A stretch of DNA of 64,000 nucleotides. Origin: Steromphala cineraria. Taxonomy: Eukaryota > Mollusca > Gastropoda > Trochida > Trochidae. The translations under genes were made by a program, and so were the position numbers. Positions 40,801 through 48,385 of the stretch are shown here, one piece after another. The first letter of the stretch is position 1. The number at the start of each line of letters is the position of its first letter. Below the pieces are notes generated by a model. It saw only the letters and a program-made list of their open reading frames with translations, had not been told where the DNA came from and did no database searches. The DNA is taken from assembly GCA_916613615.1 (NCBI GenBank), contig OU744721.1, positions 72,545,060 to 72,609,059 of the forward strand. Reading direction: 5' to 3'.

Positions 40801-42180
40801 GCAAATCTAAATGAATGATAGATGTTATGTTACATAACATGAAAACAAACTGAATATAAATATTTGACCAGCAGATCTGTTATGAGTACAGTATAGTTTA
40901 AAACAATACTGATGAAATAATAATTAGTGTATTTAAAAATAAGAAACAGAAGTCAACGAGTTGACCAAATGTTAGGAATCTATACAGTTGGTCTGTTGAC
41001 TTCTTAGAAAAGAGAATAAGCTACAAGATTGAATTGTTTCATGATGTCATTGGACGCAGATTCAGTGTGGCTGGATCGAACTTCATCTCTTACCAAGCGA
41101 AGATACATCAAAGTCTGTCCTAGTGCCAAATTTATCCTAATTTCCCGTTCAATTCTGAAACATTATTGCGTTTATTCGGCGATGGGATTCTTTATAACCC
41201 CGCATTTGTATCGATTGTAAAGAAATGCTTACTTTTTCAGGTTTGGACGCGACGCCCTTTTCAGTGTCTTTCCAGAAAGGAAAACAAATTAGAAGGTTTT
41301 TATTAGTTACGACAGTTAAGCCAGGTATATTTAAGCTTTATATACACAATGTTTAACCATGTAAATGTTCCTATATAAACGAACATTGAACATTCATTTC
41401 GACTAAATGTACAATCAGAGTATTGATTTTGATAACTAAATTAATTAAACGTTATCTCCTAGGAAAACTAAATTACATCGACCTCTCCAATAAATTCAGT
41501 TACGTGAACTCACATTAAGGGGATCACACTGTCAGAAATCTGAATGGTTCAAACGTTGACCGAATATCGATGCCGAACATAAATAGATCATCGTGGATGC
41601 AGTAAGATATTGATATGCGTATTGAATATAACGTTTGGTGACATTTGTTAGAATTAACAAGGAAAATTTACTACACGTTAGCGACAGTAGAAGAACGATT
41701 TTGAAATTTTAGGCCTGCAAATCCCCTATTGTATATTGATGCCTGCCCACTAAAAGCTTAAAAATCCACCAAATTTGTGACAAAAGAAAAACCTTTAGTT
41801 CTTTCGATGCGCCTCAATTTCAAACGTAAAGCTTTTTAATCAATTTCTGAAAAAACATAATTTGCCATACACTTTGAAAGGTTTGCATTTCCTTATACTC
41901 CTTTGTAGTGTTGTATCTTCCTGTGAATTAGACCGTTTCGACTTTTTGTATTTCAAGCCCGATAGATAGAAACCTTCGGGTAGATGAAAATAACTACTCA
42001 ATAAATCGTAACTATTAGTTGTTAAACAAACCATCTCGTAAGAAACAAATTTGACACAACAAAACTACAAAGACGCTCACCTGAACTGGGTACCGGATGT
42101 AGCATCAACAACAGGAGTGTAAGTAATACTGGCACCAGGGTTAGTTTATAGCTAAGGAAAGCCGTCGTAGATCCAGACAT
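10401..42180 (-). CDS. Nicotinic acetylcholine receptor alpha-type subunit, predicted anion-selective (7 exons)
   Basis: This is a pentameric ligand-gated channel subunit of the plasma membrane. Coding exons on the minus strand: 42081-42180, 22460-22908, 20332-20441, 13151-13602, 12436-12522, 11041-11159, 10401-10838 (1,755 nt, 584 aa). Seen in order: signal peptide (1-33), acidic Gly/His-rich extension (35-123), extracellular domain (about 124-335) with loop D Trp185, loop A Tyr218, Cys-loop Cys253-Cys267 (13 residues between), loop B Trp274 and loop C Tyr316-Cys318-Cys319-Tyr323, then M1 (338-359), M2 (367-387), M3 (401-425) and M4 (556-581). Paired adjacent cysteines define alpha subunits. 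The extracellular domain aligns closely with the alpha7/9/10 type. The pre-M2 motif SPAKLQLG replaces the cationic SGEKISLG without a gap, which predicts anion selectivity; that is inference. The vertebrate 110-nt loop-D/A exon is conserved. I assign no symbol because the ortholog cannot be fixed from the sequence. Confidence 0.95.
10839..11040 (-). other. nAChR intron 6 (202 bp)
   Basis: Donor GTAAGT and acceptor TTTCCAG, phase 0. This is the shortest intron of the gene. Confidence 0.92.
11041..11159 (-). CDS. nAChR exon 6: M3 helix
   Basis: 119 nt, acceptor TTTGCAG before 11159, donor GTAAGT at 11040, phase 1 in and phase 0 out. It encodes AYFCLSMILITVSTVLACIV and then ANMFFRGVRINRAPKWLRV. 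This is M3 followed by the start of the cytoplasmic loop. The APKWLRV ending matches the conserved P-(K/R)-W-x-R-V after M3 in nAChRs. Confidence 0.96.
11160..12435 (-). other. nAChR intron 5 (1.3 kb)
   Basis: Donor GTCAGT, a weaker consensus than the others, and acceptor TTTGCAG, phase 1. AT-rich, nothing else recognised. Confidence 0.88.
12436..12522 (-). CDS. nAChR exon 5: pore helix M2
   Basis: 87 nt, acceptor TTGCAG before 12522, donor GTCAGT at 12435, phase 1 in and out. It encodes MSIFVAFFFLLLVLAE followed by STPRAAASVPLI. The position matches the M2 to M2-M3 linker of the family. Numbering from Lys367 as 0' gives Gln369 at 2', Ser373 at 6', Val376 at 9' and Glu387 at 20'. The 9' Val and the three Phe at 11'-13' are unusual for an nAChR. 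The exon is short and has no in-frame stop. It is needed to join M1 to M3 in frame. Confidence 0.95.
12523..13150 (-). other. nAChR intron 4 (628 bp)
   Basis: Donor GTTAGT, acceptor TTGCAG, phase 1. It separates the pre-M2 filter residues from the M2 helix. Nothing else was seen in it. Confidence 0.9.
13151..13602 (-). CDS. nAChR exon 4: Cys-loop, loops B and C, M1, pre-M2 filter
   Basis: 452 nt, acceptor TTTACAG before 13602, donor GTTAGT at 13150, phase 2 in and phase 1 out. It encodes residues 221-370. Seen: ADDRL after loop A, Cys253 to Cys267 around LFDTLYFPFDSQE, loop B FGSW (Trp274), loop C YYTCCPEPYPD with the adjacent cysteines, and a hydrophobic M1 with the Pro346-Cys347 pair. It ends WVPPESPAKLQL. 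Ungapped alignment to alpha7 puts Pro365 at -2' and Ala366 at -1', where cation channels have Gly and Glu. Confidence 0.98.
13603..20331 (-). other. nAChR intron 3 (6.7 kb)
   Basis: The intron has donor GTAAGT and acceptor TTTACAG, phase 2. It contains the 153-bp fold-back element at 19647-19799. No coding similarity was noticed in the rest. Confidence 0.85.
19647..19799. mobile_element. 153-bp fold-back (MITE-like) element
   Basis: The left arm AGGAAGACAAGAGTAAT (then AATATGGATG) at 19647-19673 is the inverted match of 19776-19799, apart from a 3-base insertion. An inner perfect 10-bp pair, TTATACCATT / AATGGTATAA (19711-19720 / 19733-19742), and a weaker TTTGACA pair between them make nearly the whole unit self-complementary. 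No clear target duplication was found. Confidence 0.7.
20332..20441 (-). CDS. nAChR exon 3: loop D to loop A (110 nt)
   Basis: 110 nt, acceptor CTTACAG before 20441, donor GTAAGT at 20331, phase 0 in and phase 2 out. It encodes KWRDVLLTWNMSEHDNIDNI and then RIPSKKIWLPDILLYN. This includes loop D Trp185, a candidate N-glycosylation site NMS (193-195) and the loop A Tyr218. A 110-nt exon at this place is the ancestral nAChR exon 4 of vertebrate genes, so both length and phase support the model. Confidence 0.97.
20442..22459 (-). other. nAChR intron 2 (2.0 kb)
   Basis: The intron has donor GTAAGT and acceptor CTTACAG. It is AT-rich and nothing else was recognised in it. Confidence 0.85.
22460..22908 (-). 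CDS. nAChR exon 2: N-terminal extension and start of ligand-binding domain
   Basis: 449 nt, acceptor TTGCAG before 22908, donor GTAAGT at 22459. It encodes residues 34-183. The first ~90 residues are low complexity, acidic, and Gly/Asp/His-rich, with a GGGGGW run, DDNHHGPGP and a dibasic KR at 108-109. Family homology starts near residue 124 (STEKILIKKLLERYE), continues through a possible glycosylation site NLT (153-155) and TVYFGLSLIQILDVDETNQV, and ends in IWYHY. In vertebrate nAChR genes this stretch is usually two exons, including a 45-nt exon; here they are fused. The extension is not part of the usual subunit layout. Confidence 0.95.
26562..26770 (+). repeat. Direct repeat pair, 142-bp offset
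   Basis: 26562-26628 and 26704-26770 are close copies, from ATGTATCAAATAATATAT through CATCGTTCCTAACCTTCAAC to ATGTTC. Each includes a short palindrome around ATCGTTCC. Located in intron 1. Confidence 0.75.
28480..29326 (-). pseudogene. Non-LTR retrotransposon (LINE) C-terminal remnant A
   Basis: The minus-strand frame at 29063-29326 encodes a stretch ending IKIAPILLYGSEIWGYSVRD and then EIEQVHSSFFSRNI. This is typical of the region after the reverse transcriptase domain of LINE ORF2 proteins. After a frameshift the similarity continues with FGEVGRTRLCIYLFQRCVKY and WTRLLNM, then in another frame SWVSHVRTLLMETGFSYVW, and finally RDLLRTLCKFRCMSHTLNIQ. The pieces follow LINE order but are broken by frameshifts and stops, so it is inactive. 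The reverse transcriptase core was not found upstream. It lies in the first intron, in the gene's orientation. Confidence 0.8.
30320..30830 (-). pseudogene. LINE 3' end remnant B with zinc-knuckle motif
   Basis: The minus strand encodes RIAIAQFRCSSHK, an in-frame stop, then TIETGIYYGIQENDRLCKAC and NSGNVEAQYHFLLIC. This has a C-x2-C...H-x4-C pattern found at the C terminus of several LINE ORF2 proteins. It continues to RETVIRNVACYIYHAS. The 3' tail reads CTGATGGCCCACATTGTACC followed by AAAATAAAG. Remnant A carries its own copy of this end, so B is a separate insertion of a related element and not its continuation. Confidence 0.78.
34412..34690 (+). repeat. 89-bp tandem repeat, about three diverged units
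   Basis: The landmark CAGTTTGAGTGCACAATATG at 34501 recurs as CAGTTCGAGTGCACAACATG at 34590 and as a decayed form near 34679, giving an 89-bp period. Units also share GATACATGC, ACAGTTC and AATCAAACA-like segments. Located in intron 1. Confidence 0.7.
36004..36363 (-). mobile_element. TTAA-flanked MITE, copy 3 (352 bp, in intron 1)
   Basis: The element at 36008-36359 is flanked by TTAA at 36004-36007 and 36360-36363. It has the same length as copy 1 and is inverted relative to it. Both terminal inverted repeats are intact (AGGGGCAGTAGCACG / CGTGCTACTGCCCCT). It sits in the long first intron of the receptor gene and should be removed with it. Confidence 0.88.
42081..42180 (-). CDS. nAChR exon 1: start codon and signal peptide
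   Basis: The exon runs from ATG (42178-42180) to donor GTGAGC at 42080 and ends in phase 1. It encodes MSGSTTAFLSYKLTLVPVLL and then a Leu-rich stretch ending HPVPSS. This is a typical secretory signal with a hydrophobic core at about residues 13-28. The main ATG has A at -3 but T at +4. An out-of-frame ATG at 42188-42190 opens a 12-codon frame that overlaps this start and ends within the exon. Direct splicing to the next exon across a 19-kb intron keeps the frame. An unseen extra exon in that intron cannot be excluded. Confidence 0.85.
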
Positions 42181-42190
42181 CTTCTTGCAT
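42152..42190 (-). promoter_or_regulatory. Upstream ORF overlapping the nAChR start codon
   Basis: An ATG at 42188-42190 lies 10 nt upstream of the main ATG, in another frame. It encodes MQEDVWIYDGFP and stops at TAG. Its context has A at -3. If it is in the mature leader it would compete with the receptor start. Other ATGs farther upstream were also seen. Confidence 0.5.
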
Positions 42191-42760
42191 AGTATAGCTG
42201 TCCGTCCTCTCCGGCCTACCTCGCGGTAGATTGCCCGTGTGTATACACAACATCCAACGAGTCAGCGCTTCTCATGAGCAGGTGAGTCTCTACTGTAGCA
42301 GACGATATCCGGAGATAGGAGCGAGAGACATCCGCACGTACACACGCACACGTGTTGACTAACTAAGCCCGGTCCTGGTGCTTGTCAGGTAAGTATCCAG
42401 TGAGAAGCACTTACAGCTAGCAACTGCTCAGCGAGGACAGAGCGCACAGTCACTACTCGTATTGGACACAGATCGATCTATGCAAGGCTCATTGCAGATA
42501 GCTGAAAGAAAGCACATATTATAAACTGCATGGCAGTATAGTTCAGTGCTTTGAACATTCATATCTATTGGTTCATTGGGAGATTAAGGCGGCTTTGTCG
42601 TGCTCAGTCTTCATCAAGTGCGAGCTGTTCTGAGCGAAGACGACGGGAAATAAGCATGTTGTCCAAGAGGCTGCCGCTGAGACCAATTGCCCTGAGTCCT
42701 TCGCAACCTTAATAGTTTGGATTCCAGCGCCCGGGAGAAATCACCCGACCGCACAAAAGC
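42181..42760 (-). promoter_or_regulatory. Putative 5' UTR and promoter area of the nAChR gene
   Basis: This stretch upstream of the start codon is visibly richer in G, C and CpG than its surroundings. A TATA-like TTTATAATA sits at 42517-42525 on the minus strand, about 340 bases from the ATG. Several ATGs lie between it and the main start. A GTAAGTGC donor-like site (42414) and a CTACAG acceptor-like site near 42295 could define a 5' UTR intron. The transcription start is not determined. Confidence 0.4.
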
Positions 42761-44149
42761 ACTTTTGATCGGCAATAAGATCATGTATTCCATTGCAATG
42801 TAAATAATATAATCTGTGTATTATCCCAGAGAGAATCCGAAAACACTCCCTGGAATTCATTGCTATTATAGGCAATTCCTGGGGATTTATTTGGAAATAA
42901 GAGAACAAATCATAGAGATATGCAGGGTTATTAAAGTAAGCGACGCTATCAGTAGCCAAGGCGTTTCAGACTTCCGAATGAAATATCGGCTTTCTTAACT
43001 TTTTCTTTACGAAAATACAATTTCTCAATTGGAAATATGATACAAAATGTGTTCATGTTTTTTAAGTTGATTACGCTGAGAAACACGATGTTTTGTTATT
43101 ACATTATCGTTACAGCAAAATTAAGCTCATGGGATGTCTTACCTAAAAACTAATTGAAATTCTATGTCTGAAATTTGATAACAACACTGATATTGGATCA
43201 AATTGACATTGGATATGAAGGTTACGTATTCCCGTGATAGCGAATGCTAGAAGTAATGTACGCTCAGAACTGCGAAGCAATGGAAATCGGTGTCTGTAAT
43301 AATCGCCCTCTGTAGGTTCACATATGACTTATGTTACCACTGTGTCTTTGACAGATACGTAAAGGTCACGCTATAATTCTGTTATTCAAATTGGCATAAT
43401 CTCTTGCAATGTCATTGCTGGTCGCAGTGGAAACCACTGTGGTTGCTGCGTGCGCTGCTATATCGTTTCCTATTGCAGCGGGGCGCGAATTGTTTTGCTT
43501 TATGAGGCGTATATTATTATTGCTGCAAATAATGATATCACTTACTTGCACCAGGAAGAATAGTGTTAAGTAATTGCGTGTGGTTAATTATTTTGACTAT
43601 CTTTTTTACCATCATACTATTCTAGACAAAAAGATATTTTCAAATTAATGACTGATAATAACCTATCGTCCAAAAATTGTTTTTAGAGTTGCTGGTTGGT
43701 AATTACGTGAACGAGTGGACATCACACTGCTGCGGGTACTCACTTTACAGTCTAATCGTTCGTTTTGAAACTCCCTTAAAATATATCTTTATATAACGTT
43801 TTACCAAAGAGGTTTTGTTCAATTGGCCTCGAATAGAAACGTGGTATAAAATATAAGTGTGACAATCAATGCAAAATCCAAAACAAGGTAAAATGTGCAA
43901 GTAGCAGTTCATAAACAACAAAACTATAGATTAAATGCCAGTGTTTATGTTTCATTGTACATCGGTGTCAAAACCATATCCTGTTCTGAAATACATACGT
44001 GAATATGACCAGTAATATAAAATCGGGTCATGATATTGCCATCAACAAATGTCATGGTAGTGGACGTGTCTTTGGAATGAGGATATTGAATTAAAGATGT
44101 GAAAAATATTAACTCTGTCATTGAGCAATGTACACACCTTTTTCAGAAT
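42761..44149. other. Intergenic, nothing recognised
   Basis: AT-rich DNA upstream of the receptor promoter. Open frames are short and show no family motif. Confidence 0.55.
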
Positions 44150-45230
44150 TTTCATATTTCACAGTTCTCACTTCTCTGAACAGAATAAATCCAATGGGAA
44201 TAACAAGAAAGATTCCTTGATAATCAAATTCAGATTGGTTTTATTTGTTAGTTTTTCAATACATTTATAGGACAATTTGTTGAGTGCAAGTTTATTTCTT
44301 TGAGGGTGTCCCTTGGAGAATAACGGTATGTAATCACAAAACGTTACGTTTTCTATTACTTAAACAGGTTTTTGTCGAAATTTCGGACATTAATATGATG
44401 TCGTCAAAATTGTTATTGAATTATTTCATGTCAGTTTCATAGAGGATTTTTGTCGAGGTTTCATTATAACCCGTTATAATATTACGATGCCTAACAAAAT
44501 GTGTAAACAATACAATTATATAATATATGAGGAAACTTGCTCGGCACTGCTTTTTCAGTCATAAACGTATAATTCATTGCTCGATCAAAGAATGCTTTCC
44601 AAGTCAGGAATTGTTAATTATAGTATATAATGAATAGTAATTTGCAAATCATATGACATCGGATCTAAACTTAAATCCTTTGATGCCCTTGCTTTTAATA
44701 AATGCTAGATTAATTAGAATTTGGAAATATTGTACTGCATGATCTCCTGTATCATTTACAATTAACGTCATTCTATTTCACACTTTCCAACAAATTAAGT
44801 CATAACCATTTATTCTCAAGAACGTTAACTTCGCGGTGACACTAAATAGTTAATGACTGTCAAAGCATGGTTTTAATCCCCGCAAACTAGCATATCATCA
44901 AAAAGCCGTCAGTCCATCTCCTTAATATTTTCTCATTGAAATTAAAGCGCCGTTCTATAAATCGCCCTACTGGAAGTAATCGCGCTGGCGAGAAGCGTAA
45001 TTGTGACCCTAACGCATCATTACGTTTGGGTGGTCATTTGTCCTCTTAGACCTAAGACGCTCGTGCTCTCGGTTTATCGTCAAAGCTGTCCATCGATCGC
45101 AACCAGAAGTGACCATGATTGGCTCGTACGAGCGGAGAAACCTGAAGACCTTTCAATATTTATCATACGGGATTGGAATAGCAAGTTACCGCTTTAAACC
45201 GAGCCTCAATATCTTTGACAAAGTGCTCCC
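44150..45230 (+). repeat. Diverged duplicated segment A (partner at 63100-64000)
   Basis: Two blocks, 44150-44350 and 44770-45230, resemble 63100-63290 and 63660-64000 in the same order. Clear anchors are GGTTTTATTTGTTAGTTTTT, TTATTCTCAAGAACGTTAAC and TTGGAATAGCAAGTTACCGC, followed by CCTCAATATCTT. The partner is cut by the window end. Confidence 0.65.
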
Positions 45231-46272
45231 AATTTAGTGCCATTATTTCCCGATTTTGCTGGGATTGAAAGAACAGTCATTTCGTACGAAAACTACTCAT
45301 CACCTAATGTCTGGTACTTTCCTCAAATTATATTAAAGACTGCTCCCAAAGGTTTAGTTATTCAACACAGCGATCAGAATTCTCCTGTTTTATGAAGATG
45401 GTGTTGCAATGGTTGAGATGCCGCAGTCTAGGATACTTAGTGGTATTAACCGTCGTGTTTATAACCTTAAGATCATTCTAAAAATCCTATTTTAAACACG
45501 CTGTTAGTTTTGATCAATCAAACGGTCTCCATAGACACATGGTCTTTCTTCAATCAATGCCTCAAGGGTACTTTTTATGATTCTTTAGAATTGAAACCAG
45601 TTTCTGAGATTGATAGTTTCTGAGATTGCCTTTTCAAATTTCTTCATTCTTAAAGTGTATTACTTTCAGATATCACTTCATTTCCTGGTGTTTTGGATTA
45701 GTTATCGTCACAGGATCCTGTGTTGATGCGATCTGACACTCTTTGCTGGCAAAAGAAGGATAATATATTTTGTATCGAGCATAATGCCTTTGGCTTAGTT
45801 AACATCGTCAACGGCGGAAACTAATCTTACTGAAGATGTTTGTTGAAAGGAATAATATTATTCATAAAAACAAACGTTCTGATCATTAAAATTTGAGATA
45901 TTTTAACAGTTGTACTTGCATCTTAATGAAATGATGAATTTGTATATATTGTTGGATGTCGATTCATTAATCGCTCGGTAACCAAGAATAAGCTTTAAGA
46001 CTTTGGTAAGAAATGAAAACAAAACAGACGCACCTTAATTTTGGAGAGGCAGTTTATATTATTAGGAAATCCAAAGGCCATTTGTGATTCTTAGTTCTTA
46101 GTTCTTAGTGACAATGTCAAGATTGACTGTGCACACCAAGTAGACCGAAAGGAGTGGCATATACATCTATATGATTATATTTTCCTAAACAAAAAAACAG
46201 ATTATCATATTTTTATTATATGATGAGGATGTAGTACTGAATTTATCAGTGCGATATATTGTATTTTCACCG
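45231..46272. other. Intergenic, nothing recognised
   Basis: AT-rich. The only pattern noticed is a short triple TTCTTAG-type tandem (46092-46110). Confidence 0.55.
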
Positions 46273-46307
46273 TGACCAGTGACGATATATTATATCGTCA
46301 CTGGTCA
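46273..46307. repeat. Perfect 17-bp inverted repeat (palindrome)
   Basis: TGACCAGTGACGATATA at 46273-46289 is the exact reverse complement of 46291-46307, with a single central base. The arms could form a cruciform or hairpin. No surrounding element boundary was identified. Confidence 0.85.
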
Positions 46308-46862
46308 GGTGCAGATGAACTACTTTCAGCTATGGGAAAGGGTTAACATTCCAGTTTAAAGTCACCTTCTTAGATATTGCAGTAAAATGTTTATACAGTA
46401 AATAGAAAACTCAATATAAGTATACTTCACATGTGGGTTTATGTCATCGCGTCTCATGGGTAAAAATGCGTCACTCGATTTTAGAACTATAAAACTCAAA
46501 CCATTACTTTCTTAGTAAAGCTAAAACCAAAGTTCATATGTTACGTAAGCTTCATTACCACTATTCATCAGCACTCATGCCTCAGGATTTGCCAGACTAT
46601 GACTATCATAAAAATGAATTCTAAATGTTCTTCTCAAAGCAACGTTATAAGTCAAATGAAGAGATGAATATGAACAGTGACCAACAATACGTCAATAGCA
46701 TGAAATATATTACGCATATGTATGTGTTATCGAGACGTTTATTAAATATAACGATTATGCTAACGGAACATATGTCTGTTTGCAAAGATTATTCCATATC
46801 AGGTTAACAAACACCATATTACCTAATGCCTATACTGGTGCATCCTTTTGCTGAAACGCACT

Positions 46863-47250
46863 TATTTTTACGTGCCTCTCAGCAAATATATATATGTTCT
46901 AAATCTCCATACCAAAAACTTCTTGTTATGTTATGTAAGTCAAAGCTGACTTCGGGAGTACTTTCAAACATTTATTTCACGTCATAAGATATAACAAGAT
47001 TACAAGAAGCAGATGTCATCTTGAAGACATAATAAGCCATAAACAACATTATCTGTATTTTTACATGCCTGTCAGCAAATATATATATGTTCTAAATCTC
47101 CACACCAAAAACTTCTAGTTATGTTATGTACGTCAAAGCTGACTTCGGAAGTACTTACAAACATTAATTTCATGTCATAAGATATAACAAGATTACAAAA
47201 AGCAGATGTCATCTTGACGACATAATAAGCCATAAAAAACATTATCTGTA
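46863..47250 (+). repeat. 193-bp tandem duplication
   Basis: Unit 1 (46863-47055) and unit 2 (47056 to about 47250) are near-identical, with shared runs such as TCAGCAAATATATATATGTT, TCAAAGCTGACTTCGG and CATAAGATATAACAAGATTA. Differences are single bases. No open frame is conserved. Confidence 0.85.
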
Positions 47251-47269
47251 ATGTTAAACAACCATTCGC

Positions 47270-47635
47270 GGAAGGAAATCAAAGATGCATTTCATCTAAG
47301 CCACATTTCTGAAATTCCTCGTTTTCGTTTACGTGAAAAGACTTTGATGAGATTTAAGTCTGCAAATGAAATGTTGCTTCTAATGGTTGACCTTAAATAG
47401 ATAGGGATTATGTACACACAGATAGTTGCAACATTGATCAGACAAAATCAGAGGATACAAACACTGTAAAATTTAAACAGAAAAATAGGTTGTAAGGCTT
47501 GTTATACTTTAAGCCATTTGTAAGGATGCACTGACTGGAATATTGTAAAAGGTGTTATTGGGTCAGATATCATCAACATAGTTGCATGCAGCTGGCGCAG
47601 TTTAAATATCAAATATAGTTTTAATATAATTTTTT
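47270..47635 (+). repeat. Diverged repeat B (partner at 53830-54205)
   Basis: This region is similar to 53830-54205 in the same orientation. Shared segments include AACATTGATCAGAC, TGTAAAATTTAAACAGAA, TTATACTTTAAGCC and CAACATAGTT. A short third trace may be present near 58880 (CAGCCAGCGCAG). No coding frame is shared. Confidence 0.65.
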
Positions 47636-48199
47636 ATAAAATTGCATTGATAAAGGTCATGTTAGGAGACAAATGACTGTAGATATATGAGTGAGCGAGT
47701 TAATGCTTAACGCCGCTTGGGCAATGTATCAGCGGCGGGTGGATTTTTTACATCAATTTATCATTGCAATATTTAACAAAAGAAACATTGTAATATTCTT
47801 ACTCATTGTGAAAATGCAAGTTGTACCATTTTGGGGTCAAGTTTCTAAATTGATACGAACACGCACCATAAGGGTCTAGCAACAGCACCAAAATTGACAT
47901 AAGCTACCCTACTAGCCAACCTGACATCAGCTACATTAGCATATGATCAGTTCGAATCATCTGTTTTTTTTATACATTTTCTTGATTGTTTCACTAATAG
48001 TGCCATAATAAAAGTTAAAATCAGCACTTCTTTGATTGACAAACTGTGGGGTATGACCTTGGGTACATGGGGTATGACCTGGCCGGTGCATTTGGCATTG
48101 TAAGAGAATCGATTTACATATTTTGTATTTGTGTTTAAAATCAGTTTACATGGATGTTGTGTAGTGTTGACTTCGTCATATACACACTTTTGTTATTGG

Positions 48200-48385
48200 T
48201 TGATATGAGTGAGTATAGACACTTCTACTATAAACAGGGTGACACAGTGTCTTAAAGTTGTCAAATGTACAATCTGTGCCTGTTTCCCAATTACCATTTA
48301 ATATGAACAAGCTAATGAGTTAGTTGAGTGTAAATGTTGTCACTGATGCAGAAAGAATGTGGAGGAACTAATTTTTAATCCTCCT
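48200..48385 (+). repeat. Diverged repeat C (partner at 58350-58550)
   Basis: It shares GAGTGAGTATAGACA, TGACACAGTGTCTTAAA, ACCATTTAAT and AGAATGTGGAGGAAC with 58350-58550, in order and in the same orientation. The palindrome GACACAGTGTC is kept in both. Confidence 0.7.

Larger units (their letters stand above)
22909..42080 (-). other. nAChR intron 1 (19.2 kb)
   Basis: The donor GTGAGC is at 42080 and the acceptor TTGCAG ends at 22909. The intron holds the 26.5-kb direct repeat, two LINE remnants in the gene's orientation, an 89-bp tandem repeat and MITE copy 3. Nothing else recognisable was seen in 22.9-26.5, 30.9-34.3 or 36.4-42.0 kb. A gene-dense reading is unlikely because the open frames are short and featureless. 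Confidence 0.75.

Noticed and set aside
45003..45197. 64-residue open frame within duplicated segment A
   Set aside because: The frame is not kept in the partner segment at 63.66-64.0 kb, so it is not a conserved coding region.
46863..47250. CRISPR-like direct repeat
   Set aside because: Only two long units with no spacers, in a eukaryotic genome.
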